Assembly (NCBI GenBank): GCA_003508835.1
Contig: PUFA01000287.1
Location: 1,302,001-1,366,000 of the forward strand
Source of the DNA: Eonycteris spelaea
Lineage: Eukaryota > Chordata > Mammalia > Chiroptera > Pteropodidae
Reading direction: 5' to 3'
DNA length: 64,000 bases
In this document: one piece after another, positions 11,640-23,290 of the stretch
Layout of the letters: each line of letters opens with the position of its first letter
Numbering within the stretch: the stretch's first letter is position 1
Notes under the pieces: generated by a model
Seen by the model: the letters and a program-made list of their open reading frames with translations, nothing else
Told to the model about the DNA's origin: nothing
Database searches by the model: none
Position numbers and translations under genes: made by a program

Positions 11640-12725
11640 GGGCATACATTTTTCTTAAATGGAACAGTAATGAATATTGCTGATAGTCAAAATATATAAA
11701 AATTTAAATAAAAGAAATAAAAACTTTGGGGTATATTATATAATTTTATAATATACATTAGAATTTTTTAATTACTTATCATAATATTCAAGAAAAGGAA
11801 ATCTTGTCTATGCCTATAACCATTAAAGAAATAGACAGTAAAATTTTACCCACCAAATAAAACGAGAGAGTTTTATATGTGAAATCTTTCACCACATTCA
11901 AAGAATACATAATTCGAGAAACAAATACCTTCTTCACAGTATTAAAAAAGAGGAGAAATTCCTCAAATACTTTATGGAGCCAGTAAAACCTTAATACTCA
12001 ATCCAAAAATTATATGTTATAGACCAATTTTACTCCTGAACATAAATGTGAAAATTTTAAATAAAATAATAAATAGAATCATGCAATGTGTTTAAAAGTA
12101 ATACCTACTAACTAAGTTTATACCATCCTTGCAGAAATTTTTGCAAGGATATTTCTATATAAGAAAATATATTACTCTAATTTACTATGTTAAGATTGAT
12201 GAAGAAAACATATGATATCAATAGATTTTAAAAATGCATAAAGTTTACCATACTTCCAAACTAAATCTTGTGGCAAACTAGGAATAGACAGGAAATTCAT
12301 TAACCTGATAAAATGTATCTACTAAAAACCTTCAGGAAATATCCTTACTGGTAAACCATTAGAAATAAGACCTTTAAAATCAGGATGCTTGCTATAACAC
12401 TATCTTTTCAACATTGAATTGAGGCCCCAGTTAATATACAAAAAAAAGAGAAAATGAAATAAAAGATATAAAGATAAGAAAGAATAAAGTTGTAATTACA
12501 GATAATGATTGTCTACAGTAAAAAAGAGAAAATAAAGGTACAGGATTATAATTAATATGAGAAATCAGTAAGCTCACTAGATACACATATGAAATGAACA
12601 CATACAAATACAATATAAAAATAAATTGCATTCTATACACCAAAAATAATATTTAAAATATGGTTAAATAAAATATGCCATTTAAATAGCAACAAAATAT
12701 GAAGAATAAGAAGTAAATCAGACAA
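11640..12725 (+). mobile_element. Old LINE-1 (L1M) ORF2 fragment
   Basis: Highly A-rich decayed ORF2 sequence. The order 'caatagattttaaaaatgcata', 'aggaatagacaggaaattcattaacctgataaa', 'aacattgaattgaggccccagttaatata', 'taaagttgtaattacagataatgattgtctaca' is that of the L1 reverse-transcriptase C-terminal part. It has no ORF and a high substitution load, so it is older than the other L1 copies here. Confidence 0.65.
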
Positions 12726-12729
12726 AACA

Positions 12730-13560
12730 TGACCATAACCTTAGAGTGTTTTACTAAGGCATAGTGTGTACTTGCTTATGTTAAGATTTGTAATATATAA
12801 TTCATAATTTTCTTCTAACTGCTTTTTTTAAGTTTGGTTGTCTATCCAAATAAACTTTTCTCCACATTAGGAACTGTGCCTTCTACTTGTCACACTATCT
12901 TATTCAGTGATGTGCAATGCAAAGACATTAAAAAAACTCATGTAATTATTTTGAGATGTTTCAAGTATGTTATTCTAATTGAGTTTGTGTATGTATGATG
13001 AAAAATAGTGGAACAGAAACAATGTTCTTGGCACAATATTTCTATTATATTATTTAAGAATTATTCAGAAAGATAGTCATACCTCTGCACATCACTCAAA
13101 GCTATCTGAAAAAAAGGTTAATATAAATACATCAGTTAACATAGATACAGTGTCCAGATTGGCAAAAAATTGAACACTTGCACAATTATGGAACCTGGAA
13201 TATAAAACAAAACCCCTCCCCCAACTCTTTCACATATAACCTTTAATAATAATTTTTTTATAATCTCTAGGCTTTTTACAAGGTCTAAAGCTTTGTCTAT
13301 GAAGATGAATGTATTTAATGGTCTTGTTTCTTCTTTAAACAGTTTTGGGAATAGAGGTAGTATTGAAGCTCCTTCAATTGATAATGGGCAATTAGTGGTT
13401 TCAGTTTATGTTTGATTTTTGCTAAGCTGTTCTCCAGTCATCTCAAGTAGAACTTAAAATTTTATGAAAGTAACAAATGAGATAATTAATTACTTTAGTA
13501 CTTTGGTGTAACTGCTACGGATCATTAATTGGAAATATAAACATTATTAGTCTAGAGAAA
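12730..13560. other. No recognised element
   Basis: AT-rich DNA without a recognisable gene or repeat. Confidence 0.45.
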
Positions 13561-14045
13561 GGAAGCGAGATTTATTTTCCTCTTGTGGTCCTCTCTTGTT
13601 GATTTCCATGAGATTTCGAAATTTTCTTGGCGAGGATGGTTCAGATGTTTTGGGGTTCCATCCCAGACTTGCAGTGTTCAATTCTCTCCTGTTGTTGGGA
13701 CTGACCTAAAAGGCACGATGATGTTAAGGGGATGTGACTGGCACACCGTGAGACTGGATAAAGGGCATGTTTGTGTGAAGATAGTTACATCTGTGGCCCC
13801 CTGGTGGAACTATCCATCCTGGAGAACTGCAGGAGCCCGGCAGTGCCCAGTAGATTCTTGCCAGCTTGGGGGCCCTTAGAGGCAGATAGGCTTTGAAGGC
13901 ACAGCAACCTTTAAACTGGCATAGTGACCTTGCTTGGCTGGGTTTCTCCCAGGAGGAGGCAATTGTGGCGAAGGAGCAGAGGAACTTGGCCAGTTACTGC
14001 TAATTAATAAATACATCCTTGCTCCTTTTTCCTTTTTTTCCAGCA
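13560..14045 (+). other. Unclassified GC-richer block ending in a poly(A) signal
   Basis: About 480 bp distinctly richer in G+C than its flanks, with a 98-codon plus ORF at 13583-13879 (no known domain recognised) and 'attaataaatacatcc' (AATAAA near 14007). The composition, the near-terminal AATAAA and the following T-rich run are compatible with an LTR or a retroposed transcript. No terminal TG/CA pair or target duplication could be fixed. Confidence 0.3.
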
Positions 14046-15020
14046 TCCACTGCAATGTGAACTTTTGAATTGCTTTAATTCCTATTTATCTAGAGAACCA
14101 AAACAATAGTTTGCATATTCTTTACTCAAAATTTAAGACCATTTGGAAAGCAAATAAATAGTTTGAGTAGCCTCTTGGGTAATTTGAATAAAATTTAGCG
14201 CCTGAAAGATTCTTTAAAATGGAAATGAAAAATTGTTATTCACTTCTGATCAGTTTTCATTTTCACTTCAATTACTGAGCTTCCTTTCTCTGAAATCAAG
14301 AGTGTAAAACAAAACTTAATTATTAACTGTAGGAATATTTATTATTCAAAGAGCGGCTAGCAATCCAGAATAGATGTTATTTTGTTCATATTTTTAAGGG
14401 TTAATCAGAAAAATTTATTCCAATGGGAATATTCTGTAAGAAATGCTGAGAAAATAAAGATTTAAAGTGAATCTATAACAGAGAAAGACGGCTAAATCTT
14501 TTGGAATCTTTAATGGCATGATCCCTATTGAGTAAATTAATCAAATTAACATAAATAGAAACAATCTTTGCACTCATACAGTATTTTATTTTCCAAGATC
14601 TTTTTTTTTTTTTTGCCTTATCCCTTAAATAAGTGATTCATCTAAGGCAAGTACTCTTAAGCTCATCTTTAAAAAAATCATCTAACCCCTTTTATGTGCT
14701 TTCCTAGAAGTGCTCTTCTTTATAAAATGAAACTTTTTGGATCTGTAGACTTAAAATACAGAACTATATCTACCTTAAGGAGTAAAAGAATAATCTTTTT
14801 CCCTTTAGGTCTCTGTAGCCTGGTTTATAAAGTTTGTTTGCTAAAGAAGTTTAGGAGATTATTATTTCTGGAAGTCTTTAAAAGTAGGAGAGATCTTCAT
14901 GTCTTGTCCATGATTTTAATGTGGTTCTGCTGGAAGAGAAATGTAAGAGGTGGACACAAAGGTGTCTTTGGAAAAGAGATGATGAAAATTAGCTGTAGAG
15001 ATCTCATCTCATATTAGGCG
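14045..15020. other. No recognised element
   Basis: AT-rich DNA with a T12-type run near 14600. The 107-codon plus ORF at 14694-15017 has no recognisable motif and ordinary intergenic composition. Confidence 0.45.
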
Positions 15021-15029
15021 TATCTGTAG

Positions 15030-15617
15030 GTGGAAGCGTCCTACATACATACAGAAATCAGAACCAGAGCTTGGTAGAGAGGTCAAGACTTACATATAAG
15101 ACTAAGTCATGCAAACATGATGGTTAAATTTGTGAAAGTGAAATATCCAATAAAAGAGAACCAAGAACATATCTAGCATGAAGGAGGAGGAGGAGAGGAG
15201 AGAAGAAATTCATCTGGTAGTCAGAAAGAATGTGCTTGAAAATGTAGGAGGAATGCCAGGGAGTTGTAATGTCCTGAAAGACTAGAAAGGGAGCATTTCA
15301 AGAACTAGCAAAGGTCAGCTATGTTGGACAGAACCTGAAAATAAGGCCACTGCATTTGGTGTCTTAATTTTCTTTTCTTTTCTTTTCTTTCTTTCTTTTT
15401 TTTTTGGTTAGATAACCTTGAGAGAACTAGAGTAACAGTGAAGAAAGTGAAAGAGGAAGCTAAAGTGGGTAGTGGGAAAATGCCTTAATAACAAAATAGA
15501 GGCAATATGAATTATTGCTCATTGGAATTGTTGGGTGTGAAATTTGATGAATATGATGCTAACCAGAAGAACACCAAAGTAAAGTGACTTAGGGTAGGAA
15601 GGAGTATATATATATAT

Positions 15618-15652
<35 letters not shown>

Positions 15653-15669
15653 TAGATATATATATGTAA

Positions 15670-15728
<59 letters not shown>

Positions 15729-16095
15729 ATATATCTATATATATATATATATCTGTGGACACAGTGGAAGACCCCAGAAGATGGAGAAAAGGGTGATATA
15801 GTTTTACAAGAAGAATTCAGAAAACAAAGTACCTGAACAGGCTGGAAGGAATGGGATCCTCCTAAGTAAACCACAGAAATGAGAACCTTAGGAATTAAGA
15901 AGCTTCATTTTTTTTCATTAAAGCTTTAGAAGCAAAGAATTCATCCTTGATGGCCTTGGATTTTCTCATTAAAGTAGAGGAGGAAATTAGTTCTGGCATT
16001 GAAGATATTTTATTGGGAGGTGGGGGGTGAGGCTAGCAAAAGCAATAGGAGGAGATGAAATTTGGGTCATGCCTCTTAGGTAGCATCATATGTTT
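15030..16095 (+). mobile_element. L2 fragment, interrupted by simple repeats
   Basis: 'gggagcatttcaagaactagcaaaggtcagctatgttgga' (about 15290) and the stretch 15780-16060 ('ggaatgggatcc', 'ccttgatggccttggattttctcattaaagtagaggagg', 'tgggaggtggggg') follow the L2 3' region in order. A TTTTC pyrimidine run (15368-15404) and the GATA/TATC tract (15608-15755) interrupt it. Confidence 0.6.
15606..15755. repeat. Compound (TA)n-(GATA)n-(TATC)n-(TA)n microsatellite forming an inverted repeat
   Basis: TA dinucleotides (15606-15620) pass into about eight GATA units (to about 15652). A short TATA/TGTAAT spacer (15653-15668) follows, then about fifteen ATCT units (to about 15728) and further TA repeats to 15752. 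GATA and TATC are reverse complements, so the two halves can pair as a hairpin or cruciform. Confidence 0.95.
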
Positions 16096-16465
16096 AGCTA
16101 TTTTATAGCTAACAATCATCAGTGATTTTCTGATCAGTGAGTAATAATGTACTGCTAACTCTTCGTCATCGAGATGTTTTTCTACAGCCCCTTCTGACTT
16201 CCTTCTTTGAAGTTACTTCAAGATTATTTATCATTTATTAGGTAGACAAGGATCGTAGAAAGAGCATTCAAGAAAAGGAATTAGTATCACTAAAACAGAG
16301 TTGATAAATTAAAGCAAATAGGCCACTATGGCTGAACTATAGGATATTAGGTTGAATGAATGGTTAGAGGTGAGGACAGAAAAGTAATTTGAGAGCTCAA
16401 TTTGGAAAGGAAAGGTCACATCAGAGATCTTGGATGTCATTCTCAATGGGGACTGCATATAAATT
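16095..16465. other. No firm assignment; possibly more L2
   Basis: Moderately purine-rich sequence after the L2. It may be its continuation, but no diagnostic block was recognised. Confidence 0.35.
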
Positions 16466-16469
16466 TCTT

Positions 16470-17312
16470 TTCTATAGGTACAGTGTACAATATTGATAGG
16501 GTTGATGATGCATAACAAGGTAGGTTCCTTCAGGGGTTTGAGTTGGGAATGAGAGTTTCTTGGTGTAGATGTAGGATAGAGGTAAAGTAAGGACTCTTAG
16601 CAACTGAGGGTCACTCTCTCTACCTCAATAATATTGGGCTTGTTTTCCAGGGGAATCTGGTTTTTGGAACCATGGACCACGACTTCTATCACCTCATTGC
16701 TGTAGTCAAATTAACACCACCAAATAAGCTTAACAAAATGGTCATTGAGGGCAATAGTAGGCTCTGTATCAAAGGCGAAGGAGTGGGTGACATCGGTTAG
16801 AGGTGTAGGAGATCATTTAGTCTCCAGTTTTGCCTGGGACCTTCCAACACCTGCTTTATCACATTCTTGATATCATTTTATTTAGCAAGTTTTTCTAGAT
16901 AACAGTTCAGATCTACAGCAGACTTTTGGCAGTGCTATTGGTTGCCAGGAGGATACTCTGGCAGCACCATGATCATCAATCATAATTTGCCAGAGGGGCC
17001 ACCTGCAGTCTCTGAGTGGCACTGATATTATGGATTCTGATTTTAAGTTCCTCCATGATGTGAGCATTTCATGGATGATCTTGGATAGAACAGCCACATG
17101 TTTGGTGGTTTAGATGGTGTTGCTGACAATTTTGAGAGAGTTCTCATGTTTCTCATGATTTACTCCCATCGCACTCATGGAGGACCAACAGGAGGGGCAG
17201 AAATGAGAACTTTTGTAGTTTGACCTTCAAGTGAACCTCAGCCTTTGAAAAGAGAGTGAAGACAACAGAGAACTCCACTCCAATAACACCCCCATTTGAT
17301 GGTAGAGGTGAA
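16470..17312 (-). pseudogene. GAPDH: GAPDH processed pseudogene (3' two-thirds), antisense
   Basis: The plus strand follows the reverse complement of GAPDH mRNA, from the 3' UTR upward. It starts with a 'gtgtacaatattgatag' poly(A)-signal area (16478-16498), then 'gcaactgagggtcactctctctacc' and the stop region 'ccaggggaat'. Next come 'cattgctgtagtcaaatt' (C-terminal YSN region), 'gtcattgagggcaatag', 'ggcgaaggagtgggtgacatc' and 'agcaagtttttctagata'. Then 'ccagaggggccacctgcagtctctgagtggcactgat', and last 'gagaactccactccaataacacccccatttgatgg' near 17268-17302. GAPDH is the glycolytic glyceraldehyde-3-phosphate dehydrogenase and has many retrocopies in mammals. This copy is intronless, heavily mutated with stops and indels, and ends at about 17312, so the N-terminal NAD-binding third is missing (5' truncation or later loss). 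Residues around the catalytic cysteine (near 17120) are not preserved in a readable frame. Confidence 0.93.
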
Positions 17313-17700
17313 ACCTAAGAGACATTTTTAATGTAGTATGCTAATTAGGACATCACTAATAACTAATGTGTTCCACAAAGTTACTGATGATGGTGGCTTT
17401 ATTCATACATGATGGATGAGGAGGAGAGTTTGCTTAGAGGGGCAGGTGTGGAGTTGGGCATGTGGCTGAGGCATAAATGTACAGGATATCACTTGGTAAG
17501 ATTGTTCTGGCCAAGCTTTTTGTGGATGAATAGTTCAAGGGCCTAACAAGAAGCTCAAGTTCACACCAGGATAGGCCTATAGAAACTCTGAGAGCACCAG
17601 CCAGAACCAGATCCCCCATTCCAACTCTATTGATTTACAATCTTTTCTTCTACCTAGTGCCATTCCTCTTCAAACTTGCTTATGCCAACCAAATAGCCTA
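17313..17700. other. Unassigned segment beside the GAPDH pseudogene
   Basis: It does not continue the GAPDH match. A 61-codon minus reading (17434-17619) has no known motif. It may be unrelated flanking DNA. Confidence 0.35.
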
Positions 17701-19340
17701 ATTAAAATCAAGGAGGACCATTGGTGCCGACTTATGCACTTGGAATTGTAGCTATATGCCTTTATCCTGCCTGGTCATTGCTTAACTGGAATGAACAATT
17801 CTCAATAGCAACCCAATTATTATTCAGGTAAGTAAATGCTGTTCCTAAGCATTTAAAGGAATATAAATAATGGAGGTGACAGCCCCACCATAAGCTGTCT
17901 CACAAAATAGAGATCACATAATGAGGTTCTAACCAATAGATTATACTTCATATATTTGATGAAAAAAATAAAGATTTATGTCTAGTATTTAACATTATCC
18001 TTTCAGTAGTGAATTCCCATACCATCTTTTTAAGTTTAAAAAGTTAGTACGAAATTTTCTCAGTTTTAAAAACAGACTGATTCTCGAGGAGTTTTGTCAG
18101 GTTGCAATAAGATTTGTACTTTATACTCTAAGTTGGGTGAGAAGTGATGCAGAAAGAGAACATCCTCACATTTAGTCATTAAAAAATACAGTCTTTGACT
18201 TAATCCTTGTAAACAGGTTTCCTGGTACAACACCTAAATGTTACCCAAAGCTTAGATAAAACAAGATATGATTTTGATTAGGTATAACACATTAGTGAAA
18301 TGTTAGTTTGTGTTATTTTTAAAAGAAATTGGAAATACATGATGGCTGGTAAATTGCCTCTCATTAAAAGATCACATAATAAAACTACAAGTCCTTTCTA
18401 GGTATTTATTTCTGAATTTGTATACTTTTGATGTACTTATCAACCACGCTTATGTTTTCTGAGGAAAGGTAAGCAGTTTCAGAGAATGAAATAAATTATA
18501 AACCAATTAAACTTTGCTAATAGGCAAAATTCCCCTTTGCATTTTTCTGATGCTCTTCTTTGAGTTTCATAGTTATGTGGCTCTACCATTCTCCTCATCC
18601 CATCAGCCTTCCTTTATTGAAGATTTTGACACTTAACTCACAGGAGTCATGACTTCCCAAACTCCTACCATAATCACAGACAACATTAACTCTGGTGAGC
18701 ATTCCATCAAGTTTCAACTTGACCTCCTTAACTTACAAAACTTAACTTCCATTCTACAGAAGCAAGCCATCTTCAACCTCATTCTCACCAAGAACAGAAA
18801 CTCCAGTGTAAAAATAACAGTTTTTACTCATCTAACTTTCACCCAACTAAATATTGCTGGATAAATCAAAAGTTGTTGTTACTACATATTTTTGGCCCTC
18901 AAATCTCGAGACCCTCAAAGAAATCTTTGGTGCTTCTTTAGGAAGCACCATCTCGCTTTGTACTCAGGGATTATTCATTTTTCCTTAGGTCCCAACCTCC
19001 CTGCTGCCATCTTCTTAATCAGCAGATGACATTGTGTCATGTTTTAGAGTGAAAAACTAAAGCATTTAGGCATGAACATTTTCATTCTTATTCCTCGGGG
19101 TCTGTATTTTTCCCTACTGTACCACTTGGCTAACACATGCAATAAGATCTCAACTGGACATAAGGGAATTACATTAAACTGAGGTAGAACGAGGGTCATT
19201 ATGTCAAAATATTGGGAAACATCTTTTTACAGTTACTTTTATTTGGTTTTATAGTGACAAGCTTTTCAGTTCCAGATAATGTGGATGCTGAACCCAATGA
19301 TATCATCAACAGTGTCTCATTCATGTTTCATAGACATTTA
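17700..19340. other. No firm element
   Basis: AT-rich DNA. The pyrimidine-rich part 18540-18990 has a 71-codon plus ORF (18649-18864) and could be an old LINE ORF2 scrap, but no diagnostic block was recognised. Confidence 0.35.
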
Positions 19341-19850
19341 TGGAAGGAGCGAATTAGGTAAATTAATGAATAAATGTGGTGAACAAGTGAATAAATAACT
19401 GAAGAAGTATAAGAAAGTTTTTCTGCCCAGAAGGAGCTTATAATCTAATTTAAAATCATCTGAATGAGGCATTATAGAATTAAAGTTTGAACTGTGTGGA
19501 ATGGAAAATTAGAGATAAGGTGTTAATTATATAGACCAGGCAGGGTAACTGAGATGGAACGTTAAAAAAAATTAATGCAAGAGAGATCACAATTCTCAGC
19601 ATTGCATGATCTATATTCATATATATCTCAGTAAAGAAAGAAAGAATGAAGGACTTCTTTAATTGCTCGGGGGTAAGAATGTTGTACCATGAGATTTAAG
19701 GCAACATAGAAAGAAAAAGGGAATCCTTTCAAGGTAGAAGGACCAAAGGGAAATCATAAGTAAAGGCAATGAAAGGGGCCAGTGAAAATTGCATCTGGGG
19801 AATGACAAGAGGACTAGTTTAAGTGGAACATTAAATGTGATGGGCAAGGG
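19340..19850 (+). mobile_element. L2 fragment
   Basis: 'gaaggagcttataatctaatt', 'aaggaccaaagggaaatcataagtaaaggcaatgaaaggggccagtg' and 'gtggaacattaaatgtgatgggcaagg' follow the L2 3' order on the plus strand. It is decayed and has no ORF. Confidence 0.55.
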
Positions 19851-21390
19851 TGTGTGTGTCTGTGGAGGGGCACAGTTCCTTGGAAAAACTGGGCACAGAA
19901 ATTTTAACTTATGGATTAGTTTGTCAGAAATTTATTAATACCTTTGGAACCACTTTGAAGCAAATCCTATCATGATGCACTCATATTGGAAGAAACACTT
20001 TTGCTTACAATTCAATGCTAGGCACATGTGAAAATAAGTTCATTCTCTCTTGTCCAATTGTTAGTAAAGAATCGGTGTCCTTAAATATTATTCAACACAC
20101 TTGCGAATTGTCTGCCTGATGCAGGCTAATGGCCTACATGTTTTGGAATATATAAAGATGTATTTTAAAAATTTTCGTAGTGGAAAGGAAGGAATGCATA
20201 AGCAGCTTGTAACACAAACACCTGGCCTATGAGTATTTCATGTTTATAAGTTATCACCACTAGGGGGTGAATTCCTTTCTGAGTGTAAAACTAGTTATCA
20301 AAGGGAAGGAAAAAAGTGCTTCCATCAGAGCCAAAGGAAAAACCCCTGATCTGTTTTCCAGAGTCAGGAAAGGTATTGATAGTCTTTCCTTTTGCCCGTG
20401 GTAGGTAGGTTTAAATAGGTTTCTAACATTAACTATATTCCTCCATGGAGATAGCACCATAAATAAATAATGGTTAGGTTTCACAGGATGATTCCAAACG
20501 CATATATTTTAACCAATCTTGATGTAGTTAGAAAATCAAGGCCCTCATATATGTATAATAAATATTGTTTATATATTTTTATGGAAAATATCCCAAGTAC
20601 AAACATCTGGGACTCAACCCGTTTGTATGAGTGACTGCCTATTACTTCAAAGCATTATACAAATGACAAATGAACAGAGGTATGTATTCGCTCTCCAATA
20701 CTTTCCTATCTTCTGCAATGTAGAATTACTTATTAAAAACAATACAGATTTACTAATACAGTTCAAGACAATCTATTTTTGCTTTTATAAAAGAATAACC
20801 ATTCAGCTTTATTTGTGCATGTGGATAAAAAAAGACCAGCCTCCCTTCCTTCACCACCATCTCCAAGCACTTAATCACCATTGTTTGGGAGTAAACTATG
20901 AAAATTCCAAGTCAGGTTAGAAATGAGCTGTGCTGTGCTTATCAAACAGCTTCGGGTTCTACAAATACCCTCAACTGCAAACACAAAGACATGTTCATTG
21001 CACATTAATCTTTTTAACCTATTTGTTCTCAAAGCTATCATAGGTAGAAATTCCTGTCATTAACATTACCTTCAAATGGAAAAAACAGACACGATTAGCA
21101 AGACCCTTTACTCATTTTGCAGCAGTGCACTGACATCACAGTCAAATGTGACCAAGGTCCTTGGCTCTCCTTCTCCCTGGAGACTCAGTTCCTTTAGATT
21201 TCAAGATCAGTTGGGTGCCTGCTACTTCCTCGGTTCAAAGGCAGTAATGAGCATTTTAAGCCACTAATGAGCATTCTGTCCCTGGTTAGACCAGTAGAAG
21301 AAACACAGTTCTTACCAAAAAAGTGTAACAACCACTAATCTAAGACAACTTATTTCTCATCTTTTTTTGTTTGTTTGTTTTTCTTATTGG
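19850..21390. other. No recognised element
   Basis: AT-rich DNA. Several 60-97 codon readings (for example 20627-20920) show no recognisable domain or coding signature. Confidence 0.45.
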
Positions 21391-21394
21391 TTTG

Positions 21395-21572
21395 ACATCT
21401 GATTAAGAGTATCAACTCCATGATTAGAAACATAGGAGCTGAAAGCTTGATTTCTTGCTGTGTAGTTGGGGCCTGTGGAGTTCCTTTATTTCTTTATTAT
21501 ACAATTTTCTCATTTGTTAAATGGGGTGATAACTAATTATAACCTACAGGACAGGTGGGATGTTAAATGAGA
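21395..21572 (+). mobile_element. MIR SINE
   Basis: Keeps the MIR core and 3' order: 'gagtatcaactccatgattag', then 'tttctcatttgttaaatggggtgataactaattataacc', then 'gatgttaaatgagatat'. Confidence 0.72.
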
Positions 21573-21574
21573 TA

Positions 21575-21658
21575 TAACAATGACTCTTAAATTGGAGAGT
21601 ACATCAGAATCATGGGAGGGTTTGTTAAACAGAGATCACTGGGTCCCACTCCAAGAGT
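21575..21658 (+). mobile_element. MER5A fragment
   Basis: 'gactcttaaattggagagtacatcagaatcatgggagggtttgttaaacagagatcactgggtcccactccaagagt' matches the left part of MER5A (hAT-Charlie). It is cut by the adjoining Tigger sequence. Confidence 0.75.
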
Positions 21659-21659
21659 G

Positions 21660-21842
21660 CGGTGCAGCTTGTCACCATGAGGTTTCATCATGCTACTCAG
21701 AACAGCAAGCAATTACAGCAAGCAATTTAAAACTTACAAGTTGTTTATTTCTGGAATCTTCTATTTAATATTTTCTGACTGGAGCTGACCACAAGTAACT
21801 GAAACCATGGAAAGCGAAACTGCAGCTAAGGAGGAACTACAG
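21660..21842 (-). mobile_element. Tigger1-type (pogo) DNA transposon end, antisense
   Basis: 'gaggtttcatcatgctactcagaacagc', 'aatttaaaacttacaagttgtttatttctggaatcttctatttaatattttctgac', 'aactgaaaccatggaaagcgaaactg' and the terminal 'aaggaggaactac' match the 5' terminal part of Tigger1 read on the opposite strand. The same end occurs at 61545-61690. Confidence 0.82.
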
Positions 21843-22500
21843 ATGTGGTCCTAAAATGTTTTACATAAATTATAATTTTGTAAACCAAATCACAATTGTC
21901 AATTTTCACAAATTGCAGTTATCTTAATTTTTAAATGATCTTTAATTAGCAATGGCTACAAACTTAGCCACTCTGCTCGTTAATTATTAATCTCTTATTT
22001 TCTTGCTGCTTCTTAATAAATCTCTTTAGTTAAATAGTAATCAACTATTTTAGTTGTAACAAATATTTTAATCTACCCAAAGGGATATTATTATAATATT
22101 TTGGTAAAGCTAAGAGATTTCTATAATGGGAATTAAATCCTTTATTTCATGTTTGGATGTCAAAATATTACATTTGTATATGTAATCACTTTGCTCAGAA
22201 ACCTTTAATAGGAACATGATTGCCTAGATTTGCTTAGATTTAACCTACTTCTTAATCTCACTGCTTTCCTGAAGATCATTAGATTCAACCATAACGGTGT
22301 TCTCATGTCCTCCCAATCCTAATCCTCCAGCCAGGGGTGCTTTCTCCATCTTCTCTGGAACAAATCCTATTCTTCCTTCTAGGTCCATCTACATCCCAGC
22401 TCTTCCCCTCTTGATACTCACAGTAGCCATTTCAGCTTCAGGTTGGATTTTTCCCTTCTTTAACCTCACAAGGTCCTCAGTTATGCCACCTTGAGGTATT
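21843..22500. other. AT-rich DNA, no gene
   Basis: Very AT-rich to about 22250, then a pyrimidine-rich stretch that may be an old antisense LINE fragment. Nothing specific was recognised. Confidence 0.4.
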
Positions 22501-22563
22501 TTTTGGAAATTTGTGCTCATATCATTCATTTAGTTATTAACTACACAAATATTTATTGAGACC
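22500..22563 (+). mobile_element. L2 3' end, left part
   Basis: 'attcatttagttattaactacacaaatatttattgagacc' is the start of the well-conserved L2 3' block. It resumes at 22941 after the inserted LTR. Confidence 0.72.
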
Positions 22564-22940
22564 TGTGGGTCCCAGGCCTGGCTGGTCCCAGGTCTGGCTA
22601 TGATCCAGGCTCATGGCTAGGAATAGAATCCCAGATTTAGAATGTTACATTAGTGTAGTAGGGCACCTGCATCTAAAATGTGTAAACATAATTCAGCTTT
22701 TTGTATCACACATGTGTGGCTGAATGCCACTATTGTACTCTGATATATATGGAGCCATGAAGTCCCCTGGGGAGCAGAATGGGAGCACAAGAAGGGGAGC
22801 AGAAGAGCTGAAGCAGAAGCACAGTCCCCGCAATAAAGTAGATACCTGCTGTTTCATTTTTATGTCGGCCCCTTGTGCATTCTTCCAACTGGGCGTCTCA
22901 CCACCAAAACCTTCCCTTCTCTATCAGCTTGGCATTGACA
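22564..22940 (+). mobile_element. Solo LTR (family also present at 40320-40726), with 5-bp target duplication
   Basis: A 377-bp LTR that begins TGTGGGTCCC and ends GCATTGACA. It is flanked by AGACC on both sides (22559-22563 and 22941-22945) inside an otherwise continuous L2. AATAAA near 22833 and the following GT-rich 'tgctgtttcatttttatgtcgg' fit an R/U5 junction. The 5-bp duplication and TG...CA termini are those of a retroviral integration followed by LTR-LTR recombination that removed the internal genes. A diverged copy in the opposite orientation lies at 40320-40726. The ERV class was not determined. Confidence 0.9.
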
Positions 22941-23290
22941 AGACCCCACTATGTACCTGGCACTGTGTTAGGGCTGAGGGTATGAACAAGATCATTTGCC
23001 CTCATTGAATTTGCAGGCTAGTTGTGGAGAAAATCATTAAATAACATCAGCCAGAAATAAATATCACAAATATTTATATGATCACAATTATGACAGATGC
23101 AATGAAGGAATGCACAGAATTACATAGACTAGAAATGAGGGATCTTAGAGAGACACAGAATAAACCACTGCACCCACCACAACATCCACTTGGGGAAAGA
23201 GGTATCTGAGAGTTAATGGTAGCTTGGGGTTTGCCAGGTCAGAGAGCTGGGAAAGCTATTGAATGTATAAACAATGACCAGGGCAAAGTA
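22941..23290 (+). mobile_element. L2 3' end, right part
   Basis: 'agaccccactatgtacctggcactgtgttagggctgagggtatgaacaagatcatttgccctcattgaatttgcaggc' directly continues the L2 broken by the LTR, followed by the more 3' part of L2. Confidence 0.75.
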
